Of a stretch of 64,000 bases of DNA, positions 1-10,791 are shown one piece after another (positions within the stretch are counted from its first letter, which is position 1; each line of letters begins with the position of its first letter). The notes beneath the pieces were generated by a model, which saw only the letters and a list, made by a program, of their open reading frames with translations, was not told the origin of the DNA and ran no database searches. The position numbers and the translations under genes are program-made. Source of the stretch: Taudactylus pleione (taxonomy: Eukaryota > Chordata > Amphibia > Anura > Myobatrachidae); NCBI GenBank assembly GCA_031769625.1, contig JAUIMM010000015.1, forward strand, positions 26,505,501 to 26,569,500, in the 5' to 3' direction.

Positions 1-980
1 ATCAGAATATATTAAGGGGTCAAATGTACAGTCCCCTCCAAATGTAGACACTCCAAACACAGACAGCATTTTTGAACTAGTGGGCAGTCAGATAAATGAT
101 CACGTAACTACTATAAAGATGCTTGAATTCACACGACTCTTGGTATTGGCTACATATAAAATATGCACTATAAATAATATAGTAAACCCAAATATAAAAC
201 CTACATAAAACAGTACTCGTCAGGAATTTGCACAGGAACCAATGTTTACTCTGAATAAATCTGAATAATATAAAACCAGCACCAAAAAATGAAATCACAA
301 TCAAATGTGGTAGTGTTTACAAAAAAATAACTTTAGCAATTTACGAGCTATATAACATCTATGTCCATGGAGTGCTCCATAAGCAAACTGAGCGAAATAA
401 TCCAAAGGGTACATTTTAACAATTTATTCAAATCATGCAGAAATAGGCAGAACCTGTCCACCTACATCTGTGACATCACAAGTTGGAGAGAAGTTGGCTG
501 GTTTGATCAAAAAGTTGGTTAGACATGTGGGGCACCGTTTTAGTTGGACAGACAAGTTGGGTGGTTGGTCAGTTGGATGGTTGGAGGAAAGTTGGTCTGA
601 CGTATGGCCAGCTTGAATGCACGTAGTAAAGACATAAAAGCCACGTAATTCGATAGGCATAATGAAAAAGACATGTATAAATGGAAGTGATTTTGTATAT
701 ATTAGTCATCCAGCAATAGGTAGAATTTCAGTGCATTGAGGATACGTTTTTTTATGTTGTTGAAATGAATGCATTATTACCGCGTCCACAAATACAGTCC
801 AAAGCAAGTGGTGAGGTGCAAATTGGGGTAGGTGATTTCCCTGCAGCTGCGAGTGGTCACTTCAAAATATTAGTAAATCCCTCCCTCAGCAGATGGTGAA
901 CATTTTGTATTGAGGACTTATGTGGAGCCCAATATCTTTCTCATATGATAAATAAATCCAATGGTAGGAAATCAGAGCAG
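1..980. other. AT-rich sequence, nothing recognised
   Basis: No coding, RNA or mobile feature could be supported here. Short open frames lack codon bias and any recognisable motif. Positions 480-600 have loosely repeated AGTTGG words, too irregular to call an array. Confidence 0.5.
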
Positions 981-1127
981 CCTAACGCCAGAGCTATAAC
1001 TAGACATTTTGGTACCCTGTGCCAGAAAGAGCATTGGGCCCCCCATTTTAAATAGGGACAGTGCATACCCAAAAAGGGGCATGATCTTGTGGGGAAGGGG
1101 CGTGGCCCCATTATAGTACCCCCAATT

Positions 1128-1375
1128 CAAATGACACCATACAGTAGTGCAACCTTATTAACCTTACACTGCAGAATAGTGTCCTTTAATTCACATTATG
1201 CCACATAGTAGAGCCCTTATACACATTATGCCATACAGTAGTACCCCTTACACATTACACCCACAGTAGAAACCCTTATACACATTATTTCACACAGTAG
1301 TGCCCTATACACATTATTCAACACAATAGTGCCCCATACACATTATTCTGCACAGTAATGCCCCCTTCCATAGGG
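1128..1375. repeat. Degenerate ~30-bp tandem array
   Basis: Roughly eight units built on the words CACATTAT and CAGTAGTGCCC, spaced about 30 bp apart. It lies inside the hAT-type element at 989-2245. Confidence 0.7.
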
Positions 1376-1589
1376 TGAGTCACAGTGACAGCACTAACCC
1401 AGCTGCCAATCTCTCACTGTCACTCACTGACTACTGGTCCTGGTCATCTGCGTTCTCTGCCTGCAAAACAAGATTCCGCCCTGCTGTGCCCACCGCACAA
1501 CAGCTCCTTTGTGCATTGGATGGCTTGCTGCGTATGGGAGGAGGAGTTTGGAACTCTGAAGCGAGAAATACCAGAAAAGGGGAACCTGT

Positions 1590-2110
1590 GTGGGGGAGAG
1601 GGGAAGTGGGTGCCATAGATGGGTGGGGGGTGTAGTTTGGAGCTGTTATGGGAGAGAGACCAAGAAAGGGCAACATGTAAGGGGTGGCCAATTGGGGGGA
1701 GGGGTCATAGCTGTGAGGGGAGAGAGAGCGGGAGAGGAATGGGTGCTGTGGATAAAGGGTAGTTTGGAGCTGTTAGGGGAGAGAGACCAGGAAAGGAGAA
1801 CCAGTGAGAGAGCTGGGTGGCTGCAAATGAGGGGGAGAGAGCAGTAAGGGGTAACCTGTGGGGGAGTAAGGGTGCTGTGAATGGGGCGGGAGGAGTTTGG
1901 AGCTGTGTGAGGGTAGAAAGAACAAAGTGTAACCTGTGTGGAGTGGGAGGTGGGGTGCCGCGAGTGGGGGGGGTGAGTTTGCAGCTGTGTGAGGGGAGAG
2001 AGAGTAGGAGTGGGAAACAGGTGTGGGGGGGGAGGTGAGGGAGTCAGGGGTGCCATGAATGGGGGGGAGTTTGGAGCTGTGTGAGGGAAGAGAGACCAGG
2101 AGAGAAAGGA
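1590..2110. repeat. Purine-rich tandem array, units ~90-125 bp
   Basis: The words TTTGGAGCTG and GGGAGAGAGACCAGGA recur about five times with irregular spacing. The array is G-rich on the plus strand, so it creates long open frames on both strands that are not genes. Confidence 0.65.
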
Positions 2111-2246
2111 CTCGAGGGCACCACTAGTAACAACAGTGCAGCAGGCACCTGGCAAAAGGAGATTGCCGTGATGGATGGTTCTGGCCCCAGGGCATCCTGT
2201 GCTCTGTGTGGCGGTACCGGCCACACTGCCCTAGTTACAGCCCTGC

Positions 2247-2324
2247 CTAATGTGTTTCTCTGTGTTCGCACAGCTTCATCAGAGGCCTGTGATGAAGCTG
2301 TGTGAACACAGGGAAATGCATTAG
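2247..2324. repeat. Near-perfect 78-bp hairpin
   Basis: Two arms of about 39 bases are reverse complements with only a few mismatches and almost no loop; the left arm starts CTAATGTGTTTCTC and the right arm ends GGAAATGCATTAG. It abuts the right end of the hAT-type element. It may be a tiny foldback element or part of the older target sequence. Confidence 0.75.
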
Positions 2325-2720
2325 ACTGCTATGATTCTCCACCACTGGATTTATTTATCAGGGAAACTCATCAGTCTGCTGCTCTTATGATCTATTATTT
2401 GCATCCTATTTGTTGTGCCGCATTTATAGATTCGCTGGGAATCAAGAACCATCACAACCACAATAGTCCATTGTTTGAGACTTTGTGGTGTTAAAGAAAG
2501 ACAACTGGCGTCAAAGGAATTAATGACATAGGCTCAATATTTCTGCCCCACTATTAAGCAGTAGGAACCCTAAGTCAAACCTGTGTCCTCATCAATAAAC
2601 CAGGAAGGTAACAAACTATAAAATAAATGTGCACCAACAAATGAATACTTGGTCAAAAGTGTGGATTTCTTTAGGGAGATTATTATATTTCTATGTTGAT
2701 TCTATGTCATCGCTCAAGCG
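2325..2720. other. No recognised feature
   Basis: AT-rich single-copy-looking sequence. Nothing coding or repetitive could be supported. Confidence 0.4.
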
Positions 2721-2724
2721 TATA

Positions 2725-3168
2725 AGCCGCAATGTGCCTAGATCGCATTGCGATTGCAGACGCACTGAGGAATCCATCGCAAAATGATTGACAGGCTGAC
2801 AATGTTTGAGGGTGGTGACGGGGGGATAGTCAGAAAAACGCAGGCGTGTCTGTCCGATTGAATGCCGTTTCATGTGCGTGAATAAATTAGCCACTGCGAT
2901 GGCATATGCAGCATGAGAGCTTTCTGGGTGCGAGGAGACTTACAGTGTCTGCAGCTGGTCAGACTTGTTGTAAATACTGCCTGACTGACCGATGTCCATC
3001 GATGTTACCAATATTTACACAGAAGAGCGACATTGGACGGATATAAGAAAGCAGCAGTAGGCGTCTTTATGTCGGCTGAGCTTTGGCAAGCATTAGCATA
3101 TTTTCGCAGCTGTGTTCCGGGCGAAATCACAGTTGCAATCGCATTAGCACGCTCTGCTGAATCAGGCC
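2725..3168. repeat. Dispersed repeat, TIR family ending TGAATCAGGCC, left end missing
   Basis: The interior matches the better preserved copy at 7149-7676 in order: a CACTGCGATGGCATA word, GTCTTTATGT, TTAGCATATTTTCGCAG, then the right end TGAATCAGGCC. The expected left terminal GGGCCTGATTCA is absent, so this copy is left-truncated. It has no coding capacity. Confidence 0.65.
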
Positions 3169-3180
3169 TTTAGTTTGTTA

Positions 3181-3477
3181 AGGTGCCTATCCATTAACAG
3201 ACATAGAAACGACAGCACGATTACCACATTGTTTCTATGTCTGTGATGTGCCTACACTGAACGTTCAGTCGTTCAGTGTAGGCACATCCATCATGCCCGT
3301 ACATGTTGAACCTGACGTGATCGTCAGGTTGACCAGCATGTACGGGCGATGATAGATGTCGGAAACGACCAGCGGGCACGCGCATCGTTGGTCATTTCCG
3401 ACCTAAATGTGCCAGATGCATGCGCGACATCGTTATCGTGCAATCGCCTGCAAATATCGCTAAATTGATACGCACCT
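3181..3477. mobile_element. PIF/Harbinger-type MITE made of nested hairpins
   Basis: The termini AGGTGC and GCACCT are perfect inverted repeats flanked by TTA on both sides (3178-3180, 3478-3480), the 3-bp target preference of PIF/Harbinger elements. Inside are successive hairpins: CAGACATAGAAAC with GTTTCTATGTCTG, GTGCCTACACTGAACG with its reverse complement, and a nested pair (outer CCCGTACATG, inner AACCTGACG). The length is 297 bp with no coding capacity. The superfamily call rests only on the termini and target site. Confidence 0.7.
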
Positions 3478-3480
3478 TTA

Positions 3481-3830
3481 GAATAGCTATATACTGGAAT
3501 AGGAAAGAAGATTACACTGGATAATGAAGAGTTACCTTGTTATTAATGTAACTTGTAAAATGTTAAAGAAACTTTACTTGGAATGACTCAGTGTTTGTAT
3601 TTATATGAACTGTACATTTTAATCAAATTTGCCTTCGCAGTACCAGCTCCTGCAAAATAAACTGTTATGTCTTTTATTAGCATGTATTATACTGTATATA
3701 TATTGTTTATCGTTTGAATTGATGTCTTGTGGAAAGCTGTTTTTGTGACTTCCATTACCCAAAGCTACCTGAGGAATAGTTTCCTTGAATAAAGGAAGTT
3801 TGTTTAAAAACCTTTGTATGATTCTTTATT
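3481..3830. other. No recognised feature
   Basis: AT-rich sequence without a supportable feature. Confidence 0.4.
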
Positions 3831-3901
3831 TATTATTTATATTTTAACAGTTACTTATATAGTGCAGCACATTCCATTGCGCTTTACAATTGGAGACAAA
3901 C

Positions 3902-4780
3902 AGGTGCGAAAAGTCAGTTTCTGCGGAAAAGTATCGCCGGTGACGTAATTTCGCCAGGCGAAAACTTATCCCCGTATTCAGTTCCAAAGACTTTTCGTCG
4001 GTGCAGAAAGTCAATGCATTGGAATAGGGGGAAAAAGATTTGCCTATGAAAGCTGTCGAAAAAAAAGTGCAGAATTGGGGTTTTGGGGTCCAAACTTGCG
4101 GGAACCACCCTGTACCCTTGGGACAGCCTCCCAAAGGTAAACTGTGCCAAAAAAAGTTTTATAAAAACTGATAAACACCCCAAAAAAGTACTTTCATTTT
4201 GGGGCTGAAAAAAACAAAGTTGGGGGACAAACTTAAAAACTAGCAAAATGACTCCAGGGGGGTCCCCAAGTATGCCCCAGGTGTTTTTAAGATTGCAGGT
4301 GTTTGCGGCAGGTGGATTCTGTATGTTTTTTAAAACTTCACATTAGCAACTTAGAAATATGCTAGCACTCATTTTCATTTACCCCAAAATTACTGGGACT
4401 AGTTATTTTGATGAAAAAATATTGCTATAAAAAACATATTTCTAAATGCCAGTCTTCACCATTAATGTAAAAACGCTAAAAACAAGCTTTTGGAGGAAAA
4501 AAACCCAGATTACCTTTATTAGGGGTACTAGAACACTCCTATAGTGATTCCCTATGTTAGAGCAGCTTTTCAGGGGGTGCAGAGTGTTTTCCCCATTTTT
4601 GACAGGACTTTTTGTCAGGTTCTGAATTCACCGGGTGATGTTTTCGCCCCTTTCTAATTGAATACGGGGATAAGTGGTGACGCTCCCGATACTTTTTCGC
4701 ATGCAAAACCAGCGATGATGGGGAAAATTCCATCATGCGAAAACTCCGGGACTTTTCGCACCTAATTGAATACGGGCCAT
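3902..4780. mobile_element. Non-autonomous element with inverted ends
   Basis: AGGTGCGAAAAGTC at 3902 is the reverse complement of GACTTTTCGCACCT near 4750-4763. A second inverted pair (CTTATCCCCGTATTCAGTTC near 3966 and TAATTGAATACGGGGATAAG near 4655) lies inside it. It sits within the composite repeat, whose sequence resumes near 4800. The exact right edge is uncertain, and the target duplication is not clear. Confidence 0.55.
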
Positions 4781-5074
4781 AGAGGCAAGAGGGCCTTGCT
4801 TGCACGCTTACAATCTATAGGGAAATAGGAATTGATACACAAGGATAGGTACTACATATTGCATATTGGTCCAGCCAGTTTGCAGAGGTTTTCGGTGGGC
4901 TGTACAGTATTATCCAGTCATGCAGGAATGTTGGCCAAGGGTCAGGAGGATGTGAAAGTGAAGAAAGAGAAAATATGTAACGTTATGTGTAGACTATATA
5001 GAGGTGATATAAGTGGGTAGGATGGCTTATGGAGATTATGTGGGTGGTTCTGGAGCTTGATAAGCTTGTCTAAA

Positions 5075-5560
5075 GGGGTTGGGCAGGAAATACTGATGGC
5101 TTAAAAGCCGCCGGTTCAAATCCCAACCCTGGAAGCCAGACTGCAGAAAATTCGGACTCTGGCTGGTAAGTATAGTTAACCCTCCCCTCTCCCCCCCAAC
5201 CCTAACATTCCCTTGTGGGTGCCTAACCCTAAGACTCCAGGGGTGGTGCCTAACCCTAAGTCCCCCCCGTGGTGCCTAACCCCCCTCCCCGCACCCTAAA
5301 CCTAACGGTGCCTAACCGTAACCTCCCCCCCCCGGTGGTGCCTAACCCCAACCTCCCCATTCCCTAGCCTTACCCTCCTGGGGGGTTGCCTGAACCTAAG
5401 TCCCCCCAAGCATGCCTAAACCTAACCCCCCCCCGGGGCTAATAGCTCCCGACGCCCGGCTTACCTATGTTCGGTATGCGTCGAGATTTTGGCGTGGGGC
5501 TAATGATAGGCGTCTGTATTTAGACACCTATCTTTAGTCCAATGCCGGGCTTTCAGTGTC
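5075..5560 (+). repeat. CCTAACCC-minisatellite element, copy A
   Basis: The left part contains GGTTCAAATCC (5111), a perfect match to a tRNA-type pol III B box. It is followed by a TAAGTAT word and an array of about ten 25-30 bp units ending in GTGCCTAACCCTAA. A palindromic tail contains CGACGCCCGGCTTACC and a GATAGGCGTCTG/AGACACCTATC hairpin. The same order of parts occurs at 18195-18633 and 62540-63085 (reverse orientation) and at 36930-37380. Confidence 0.65.
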
Positions 5561-5889
5561 GGAAAGTTTTAATGTGTGTGGGAGGGCATACCACAGAGTG
5601 GGTGCAGCCTGAAAAAAGTCCTGTACCAGTGAATGGGAGTAAGTAAATGCGTGTGGATGAGTGACGCAGATCTTGTGCAGAGCAGAGAGGTCGGGTTGGG
5701 AGATATTTTGAGATAAACAAAGGGATGTATTTTGGTATAGTTCGGTAATAGTCTTCTTGAGTCTGGGGTTGGGTTGCCGTCACCTCTCTGCAAAGCAAGA
5801 AAGAGAAAGCACCCCTGTTGCAGTGTACCCGATTCTCCGAGCCTGCCCTATCCACTGGACACCATTGGTGATTGTTACACATTGACAGA

Positions 5890-6738
5890 GGAGTACTACA
5901 GTTTTACAGTAATTGATAGATACTCATAAGGGGGCATTAGTACACATCTACAAAATGTTACAAAGTTAATATATTTGAGCCATTGATGGCATACATTTGT
6001 CATATGGACTTTCCAGCAGTGATACTGTTTGCATTTAATATTCCCACTTGTTTTTTGCTGTTTGTTTACAGTCATACACAGATCCTTTATGTAAGGCAAC
6101 CTGAGAAAACACACAATGCATTCTCATATGTTACCACCTCATATAAGGCACTCAGGTTTATATGTGTACACAGCCACAGGGTTTCATACAGTATGGTCAT
6201 ACATAACTATGATGTGTGTGCGTATACAGCAACTGTATGCTGTGTGGTCATATTTAGCCTCTGTATCTGAAGCACTCTGACGTAGTTATATACGTATCAC
6301 ACTGGAAATATCATTACAGACACAATACACCCAGGATGTATAGAAACTGTTTTGGCCACTACAGGCCAAATATACCACTGCATACAAAATATATGTACAT
6401 AGATAATTAATATGAAGAATTCTGCAAACAAGCTGCAACTAACATACAAGGATAAAAGATCGCAAGATAATGATTAACTGCCAACCATCAGATACGGCCT
6501 GTGGTAAGTTCCAAACTCACATGTCTGCAATTAGCTCTATCACCATCAAAAATCAACAATTACAGCTGAAATTCTGTGAAATTTCTCTGTTCAGAAAAAA
6601 AGTACTTATATTCAGAGGAGTAGCGTGGAACCATGGCGCCCGGAGAAAGTGCATGTCATAGTGCCCCCCCTCCTTGTACTGAACTGTGCCAGTGGGGTAT
6701 GGCCAGCCTGCGGGGAAATACTGAAAAACAGCAAACAG
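5890..6738. other. No recognised feature
   Basis: Nothing beyond short chance open frames. Confidence 0.4.
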
Positions 6739-6739
6739 T

Positions 6740-7080
6740 GGGCCTGATTCAGACCCGGTCGCAAGCGCTGAGTGCTTGCAACCGGGTCGATGGTGGCCCA
6801 CAGTGCATGCGCACGACGGAGCCGGCTCCGTCATGCGCATGTGTAAGACCCGGCTAGCGACGGGCACTCCGTCGCTCCGGGTCTCGCAACAAAGGGAGCG
6901 AGCTGTTGATGTTGAGTGACAGCTCGCCCCCTTTGGTTTGCGGGCCGGGGGGGTGGCTGCCCAAATGGAGGCATTGCCATAAGAACGAAAATCTCTGTGG
7001 GGCTTGCGGCCACGAGACCCTACCACATGGGTCTCGTTGCAAGCCATCATGGCCGCTCACTGTAGCTGTCGGGCACATGG
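6740..7080. mobile_element. Chain-of-hairpins MITE, partial copy
   Basis: It begins GGGCCTGATTCAGACC and then runs through paired segments: ACCCGGTCGCAAGC/GCTTGCAACCGGGT, GCATGCGCACGACGGAG/CTCCGTCATGCGCATG, GACCCGGCTAGCGACGG with its inverse, and GAGCGAGCTGT/ACAGCTCGCCC. The order matches the fuller copies at 10792-11340, 35172-35688 and 44133-44570. The right end is lost near 7080. Confidence 0.7.
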
Positions 7081-7148
7081 TTGTACACCAGGATGCATAA
7101 AGATAGAGGTGAGTCCACATCTTCATCCGATTGTTAGGACTCACTAAA

Positions 7149-7676
7149 GGGCCTGATTCATTACAGATCGCTATTGCGATTACGCACGCAGATGGCCAAT
7201 TGTTGCGTACTGTGCATGTGTATGCATCGCAGTACACGTGCGCGCAGGTATCACTGCGATCGTACTGCAATCGCAGAGACCACGTAGAAGCATCACAGAG
7301 TGATTGATAGGAATTGAGTATTTGGGGGTGTTGATGGGGACGTGGTTGGCAAAACGCAGGCATGTCAGTGCGTTTGAACGCCGTTACAGGGACATGCATC
7401 AATTATCCACTGCGATGGCATACGCAGCTTGTGTACTCACTGCGTACAGGAAGATCAGCAAGGTCTGACCTTCTGTAATTGTACGTGAGGCTATGTTGAT
7501 GGTACTGATGTTTTTGCAGACTTGCAAAGTATTACGGATGTGAGTAAGGGGAAGTGGGCGTCTTTATGTTGGCCTGCGATGGCATTTCGATTGCAAACAT
7601 TAACATATTTTCACAGTGGGCCTGCATGCCCAATCACAGCTGCGATCGCAATAGAGATCTGTAGTGAATCAGGCCC
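7149..7676. mobile_element. 528-bp MITE with GGGCCTGATTCA termini
   Basis: The terminal inverted repeats of about 23 bp begin GGGCCTGATTCATTACAGAT and match the reversed right end at 20 of 23 positions. The interior is rich in short GCGATCGCA-type palindromes and has no coding capacity. Related but truncated copies are at 2725-3168 and 19009-19397. Confidence 0.75.
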
Positions 7677-7816
7677 TACGTCATGAGTCATTCCAGACTA
7701 CCCTTACAAGTGTGTGTTTCAAAAGAAGGAGTGCACAAATAGAATAAAACAACAGCTGATATTGCACACTTGTGGGTGAGACAGAGACCAGGTTTTATGC
7801 CACATACACACTAGAC

Positions 7817-8651
7817 CAGGGGTCAGGGAACTTTTTTACCTTTTACCCAAAAATATATTTAGATACGCCGACGTTACCCCCTTGATTTGAAAGGAAGGAA
7901 ATCCTATAGTAGTGCCCCCATATAATGCCCCTGTAGTAGTGCCCCCATAGTTATGCCACTATAGCAGTGCCCTCATAGTTATTCCCCTGTAGCAGTACCC
8001 CCATAGTTATGCCCCTGTAGCAGTGCCCCCATAGTTATGCCCCTGTAGTAGTGCCCCCATAGTTATGCCCCTCTGTAGTAGTGCCCTCAAAGTTATGCCC
8101 CTGTAGCAGTGCCATAGTTATGCCCCTGTAGCAGTGCCCCCATAGTTATGCCCCTGTAGTAGCGCACCCATATAATGCCCCTGTAGTAGTGCCCCCATAT
8201 AATGCCCCTGTAGTGCCGCTTGTACAAAAAAAACCTTACCTTAATCCCCACTCCTGCATCCGCCGCCATCCTGTCCGCCCAGCTGCTCCTCGTAACTATG
8301 GGAGAGACGTCATGAGTGCACATGGAGAGAGCCAGAAGCTGGAGTTCAGAAGAGAACTCCAGCCTCCAGCTAACGCGGCACTGCAAGGGAGGAGCCGGGC
8401 ACCCGCTGGTAATAACATCTCAGCGGGCGTCCGGCTTAGAGCCTCCCTGCGACGCCGGGCTGGAGGTCACTGACGCCGGGTGCAGTGGGCACGCCGCTGC
8501 ACCCGTCGCCAGTGAACTCCATTCCTGGGGGTAATGGACGGACAGCCAGTCATGCATTGATTCATCTGCATGCCCGGTTGTCCGTCCATTACCCCCAGGA
8601 ATTTCAGTTTTACCCCAAATGTGGTAATTTACCCCTGTTCCCCAACCACAG
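7817..8651. mobile_element. hAT-type MITE with perfect 8-bp target duplication
   Basis: Identical octamers CACTAGAC flank it at 7809-7816 and 8652-8659. The termini CAGGGGTCAGGGAA and the reversed CTGTGGTTGGGGAA are imperfect inverted repeats of hAT type. The interior carries a 27-bp tandem array (about 7890-8215) and, near the right end, a foldback whose arms begin ATTCCTGGGGGTAATGGACG. There is no transposase. Confidence 0.85.
7890..8215. repeat. ~27-bp tandem array
   Basis: About 12 units of the form CCCCTGTAGCAGTG/CCCCCATAGTTATG lie just inside the left end of the hAT-type MITE. Units differ at a few bases and some are shortened. Confidence 0.85.
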
Positions 8652-8659
8652 CACTAGAC

Positions 8660-9731
8660 GATAAGTTGAACGATAATGATATCATTATAGTTTAACGCAT
8701 TTAGTGTGTATGCAAGACATTGTTAACGATGCACGCTCCCACTGATTGCTGAAATACCCTTCTCTTCAATTACCTAGTTCAACACAGGTGACTGCAATCA
8801 TACATTATGAGGGAAGTCCAGGAGCAGAGTGTTTTGTACCTAACGGAACGGGTCATGTTGGAGGGTAGGCTGACAGTACAGGATAACAAGATAGCAGGCT
8901 TGGTTTACAGGGCAGGTAAACAGGATAGCAAGTTTGCCACATGAGCGAGAATCAGTCTATGGAGGCATGAACTGTTGATCTAGACAGGGCAAACAATAAT
9001 GGCAGTAATCATAACATTTTTAGAATAACATTTACACATTTATCAATTAAGCTGAGCATCAGATCATAATATTTCTCTATACAAATGACATACTAGTAAT
9101 AACCCATTTTCTTTAAAGCTTTAAAGAGATTAGCCCTCTCATATTCTGTTCTTAAACTCCCCTTATTAGTCGATGTGAATTGCCACGCTCGTTGGTGCAC
9201 ATGCTAGTAGATTAATATGCATTTAAGTTATGAAATCCAGGTTTATAGGGAGTTCCTAAAATTAGTCGCTTCTCATCCAATGGGCTTTAGTGGTGATATG
9301 CAACAGTCTGTAGAGTTAGTCCTTATAATCTTCGGTGCATTGTTAGTAATTGTGTATGAATATATAAATAAAATAGGCAGGAGTCTATGGTGTCTGAGGG
9401 CCAGAATTATAATGCTTAGCTGGTGGAGTTATCCAATAGCTCTTACTATAATCTTCTGAGGTATTGGTGGCCTGAAATAATGTAGTAGAACTTTGCATGT
9501 AGTCTTTAAGTTAATGCACTATTGGACTGACTTTAGACTTATCTCTGTCTCCTCATCTCAAGAGGGAGTTATGTGGTTACAAAATATTTGTTGCTTTATA
9601 AATTGAATAAAGAGGTTAAGGGCATGGTCAAACATGGCACTACATATATCTGATTTCTCTTGTGGTAAACTTTATCATGAATGGAAAGCACTAACACACA
9701 AGCGTGATGACCTAATTAAAATCAGAGAGGG

Positions 9732-9734
<3 letters not shown>
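8660..9734. other. No recognised feature
   Basis: AT-rich sequence. The longest open frame (80 codons near 9217) has no recognisable family signature. Confidence 0.4.
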
Positions 9735-9735
<1 letters not shown>

Positions 9736-9771
<36 letters not shown>

Positions 9772-9782
9772 TATATATATAT
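9736..9782. repeat. (TA)n microsatellite
   Basis: About 20 TA dinucleotides with one interruption. Confidence 0.95.
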
Positions 9783-9849
9783 GTGTGTTTTTGGAAAACA
9801 AAAATGTCATTGTGTCTGAGTCACACATACCAATGGCGGTTGCAGTGAG

Positions 9850-10165
9850 GACTTGGATGCATGGTGGCAAGACAAACTCAGGCCTGTCCGATCGTCTCGT
9901 GTTTCATACTGTGGTTGTATCTGTGTATGGAGTTACAATGTCTCCGGCGGCTGACGTCCGACAGACATTCTGAGCAGCCACAGATCAATGGTGCGACCAA
10001 ATGTGCGACCGATTGTGCGTCTTTGTATGCAAGTGGCGGATCAGAGATGCAGCCGATGGGCGGCTCTGTACAAATTCCAAAAGCTGCGGCAAATGAATTT
10101 TTTCACAGAACTGCTGCGTACAAAGTCGCATCCGTGACATCCACCTCTGAATCGGGCCAATAGTA
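9850..10165. repeat. Degenerate dispersed repeat fragment
   Basis: Rich in ATGGTGCGACC/GTGCGACCGATTG-type words and ends CTGAATCGGGCC, like the right terminus of the GGGCCTGATTCA family. The match is only by eye and the left edge is undefined. Confidence 0.35.
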
Positions 10166-10790
10166 CTGCACAGTGAGGGGATTGTTATACAAATAAACAA
10201 CATTAAATGGCTTTCATTCCTTTAATTAGTAACTAGGAACTATCAGCCATGGCACTGTCTGGTATTACGTTATCGATTACACTGAGATTATGATAATTAC
10301 AGTATATGCTGCTGCAAGATGAGGGTAGTAGTGCTTCTCAAATGCAATTGGTGGTAAAGGCAAGTTTTTCCTCAATGATTTCACCTTGTGATGGTACGTT
10401 AGCAGGATCTAGAATACAGATTGCCAGACATTGTATGCTATAAATATTTGCTTTTCATCATGAAAAATTAAATATGTTGGATGAGGATGGAAAGGTATTA
10501 ACTTAATGTGCTTCACTACAATCGCACTGCCATTTCCTCCTTTCTTTTACAATTTACTTAATAATTTACAGTAGGGTTAGTTGTGCAAATGTGCTGTTTT
10601 CACCAATGCTATAATTAGAATCAGTGCTTGGGTTAGATTTTCGTACTAATTTTACCAGTTTTGAACATTGTGCATGGATGCAAACTGCGAGTCTTTGCAT
10701 ACAGCCCAGCATGAATAGATGCAAACTTATCCCATTTTGAGTCAGATGGAACTTTACATCAGCCCCTGCACCAATGGAGCTTACAATCTA
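10166..10790. other. No recognised feature
   Basis: AT-rich sequence with nothing supportable. Confidence 0.4.
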
Positions 10791-10791
10791 T

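Larger units (their letters stand above)
989..2245. mobile_element. hAT-type non-autonomous element with internal tandem repeats
   Basis: The ends form an imperfect inverted repeat: CAGAGCTATAACTAG at 989 and the reverse complement of CAGGGCTGTAACTAG ending at 2245. Flanking octamers at 981-988 (cctaacgc) and 2246-2253 (cctaatgt) agree at 6 of 8 positions, consistent with an old 8-bp hAT target duplication. The interior is non-coding and dominated by two degenerate tandem arrays. Open frames in it are repeat-derived and show no transposase motif. Confidence 0.6.
3835..5890. repeat. Composite dispersed repeat interrupted by two insertions
   Basis: The start (TTATATAGTGCAGCACATTC, then GCGCTTTACAATTGGAGAC) and the continuation at 4806 (GCTTACAATCTATAGGGAAA) resemble a repeat I recall as common in frog genomes. 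Its later part at 5575-5780 (a track containing GGTGCAGCCTGAAAAAAGTC) also fits. The continuity is broken by a MITE at about 3902-4780 and a minisatellite-bearing element at about 5075-5560. Repeat-family identity is from memory, not from a search. Confidence 0.5.

Noticed and set aside
1646..2271. 192-codon minus-strand open frame
   Set aside because: It reads through a purine-rich tandem array inside a hAT-type element, with low-complexity Pro/His/Ser composition and no motif.
5095..5135. tRNA gene suggested by a perfect B box
   Set aside because: No acceptor stem or cloverleaf could be drawn and the T-stem does not pair; a tRNA-like SINE head or chance match is more likely.
6553..7402. 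165- and 182-codon minus-strand open frames
   Set aside because: They span the ends of two MITEs and have no recognisable domain or splice context.
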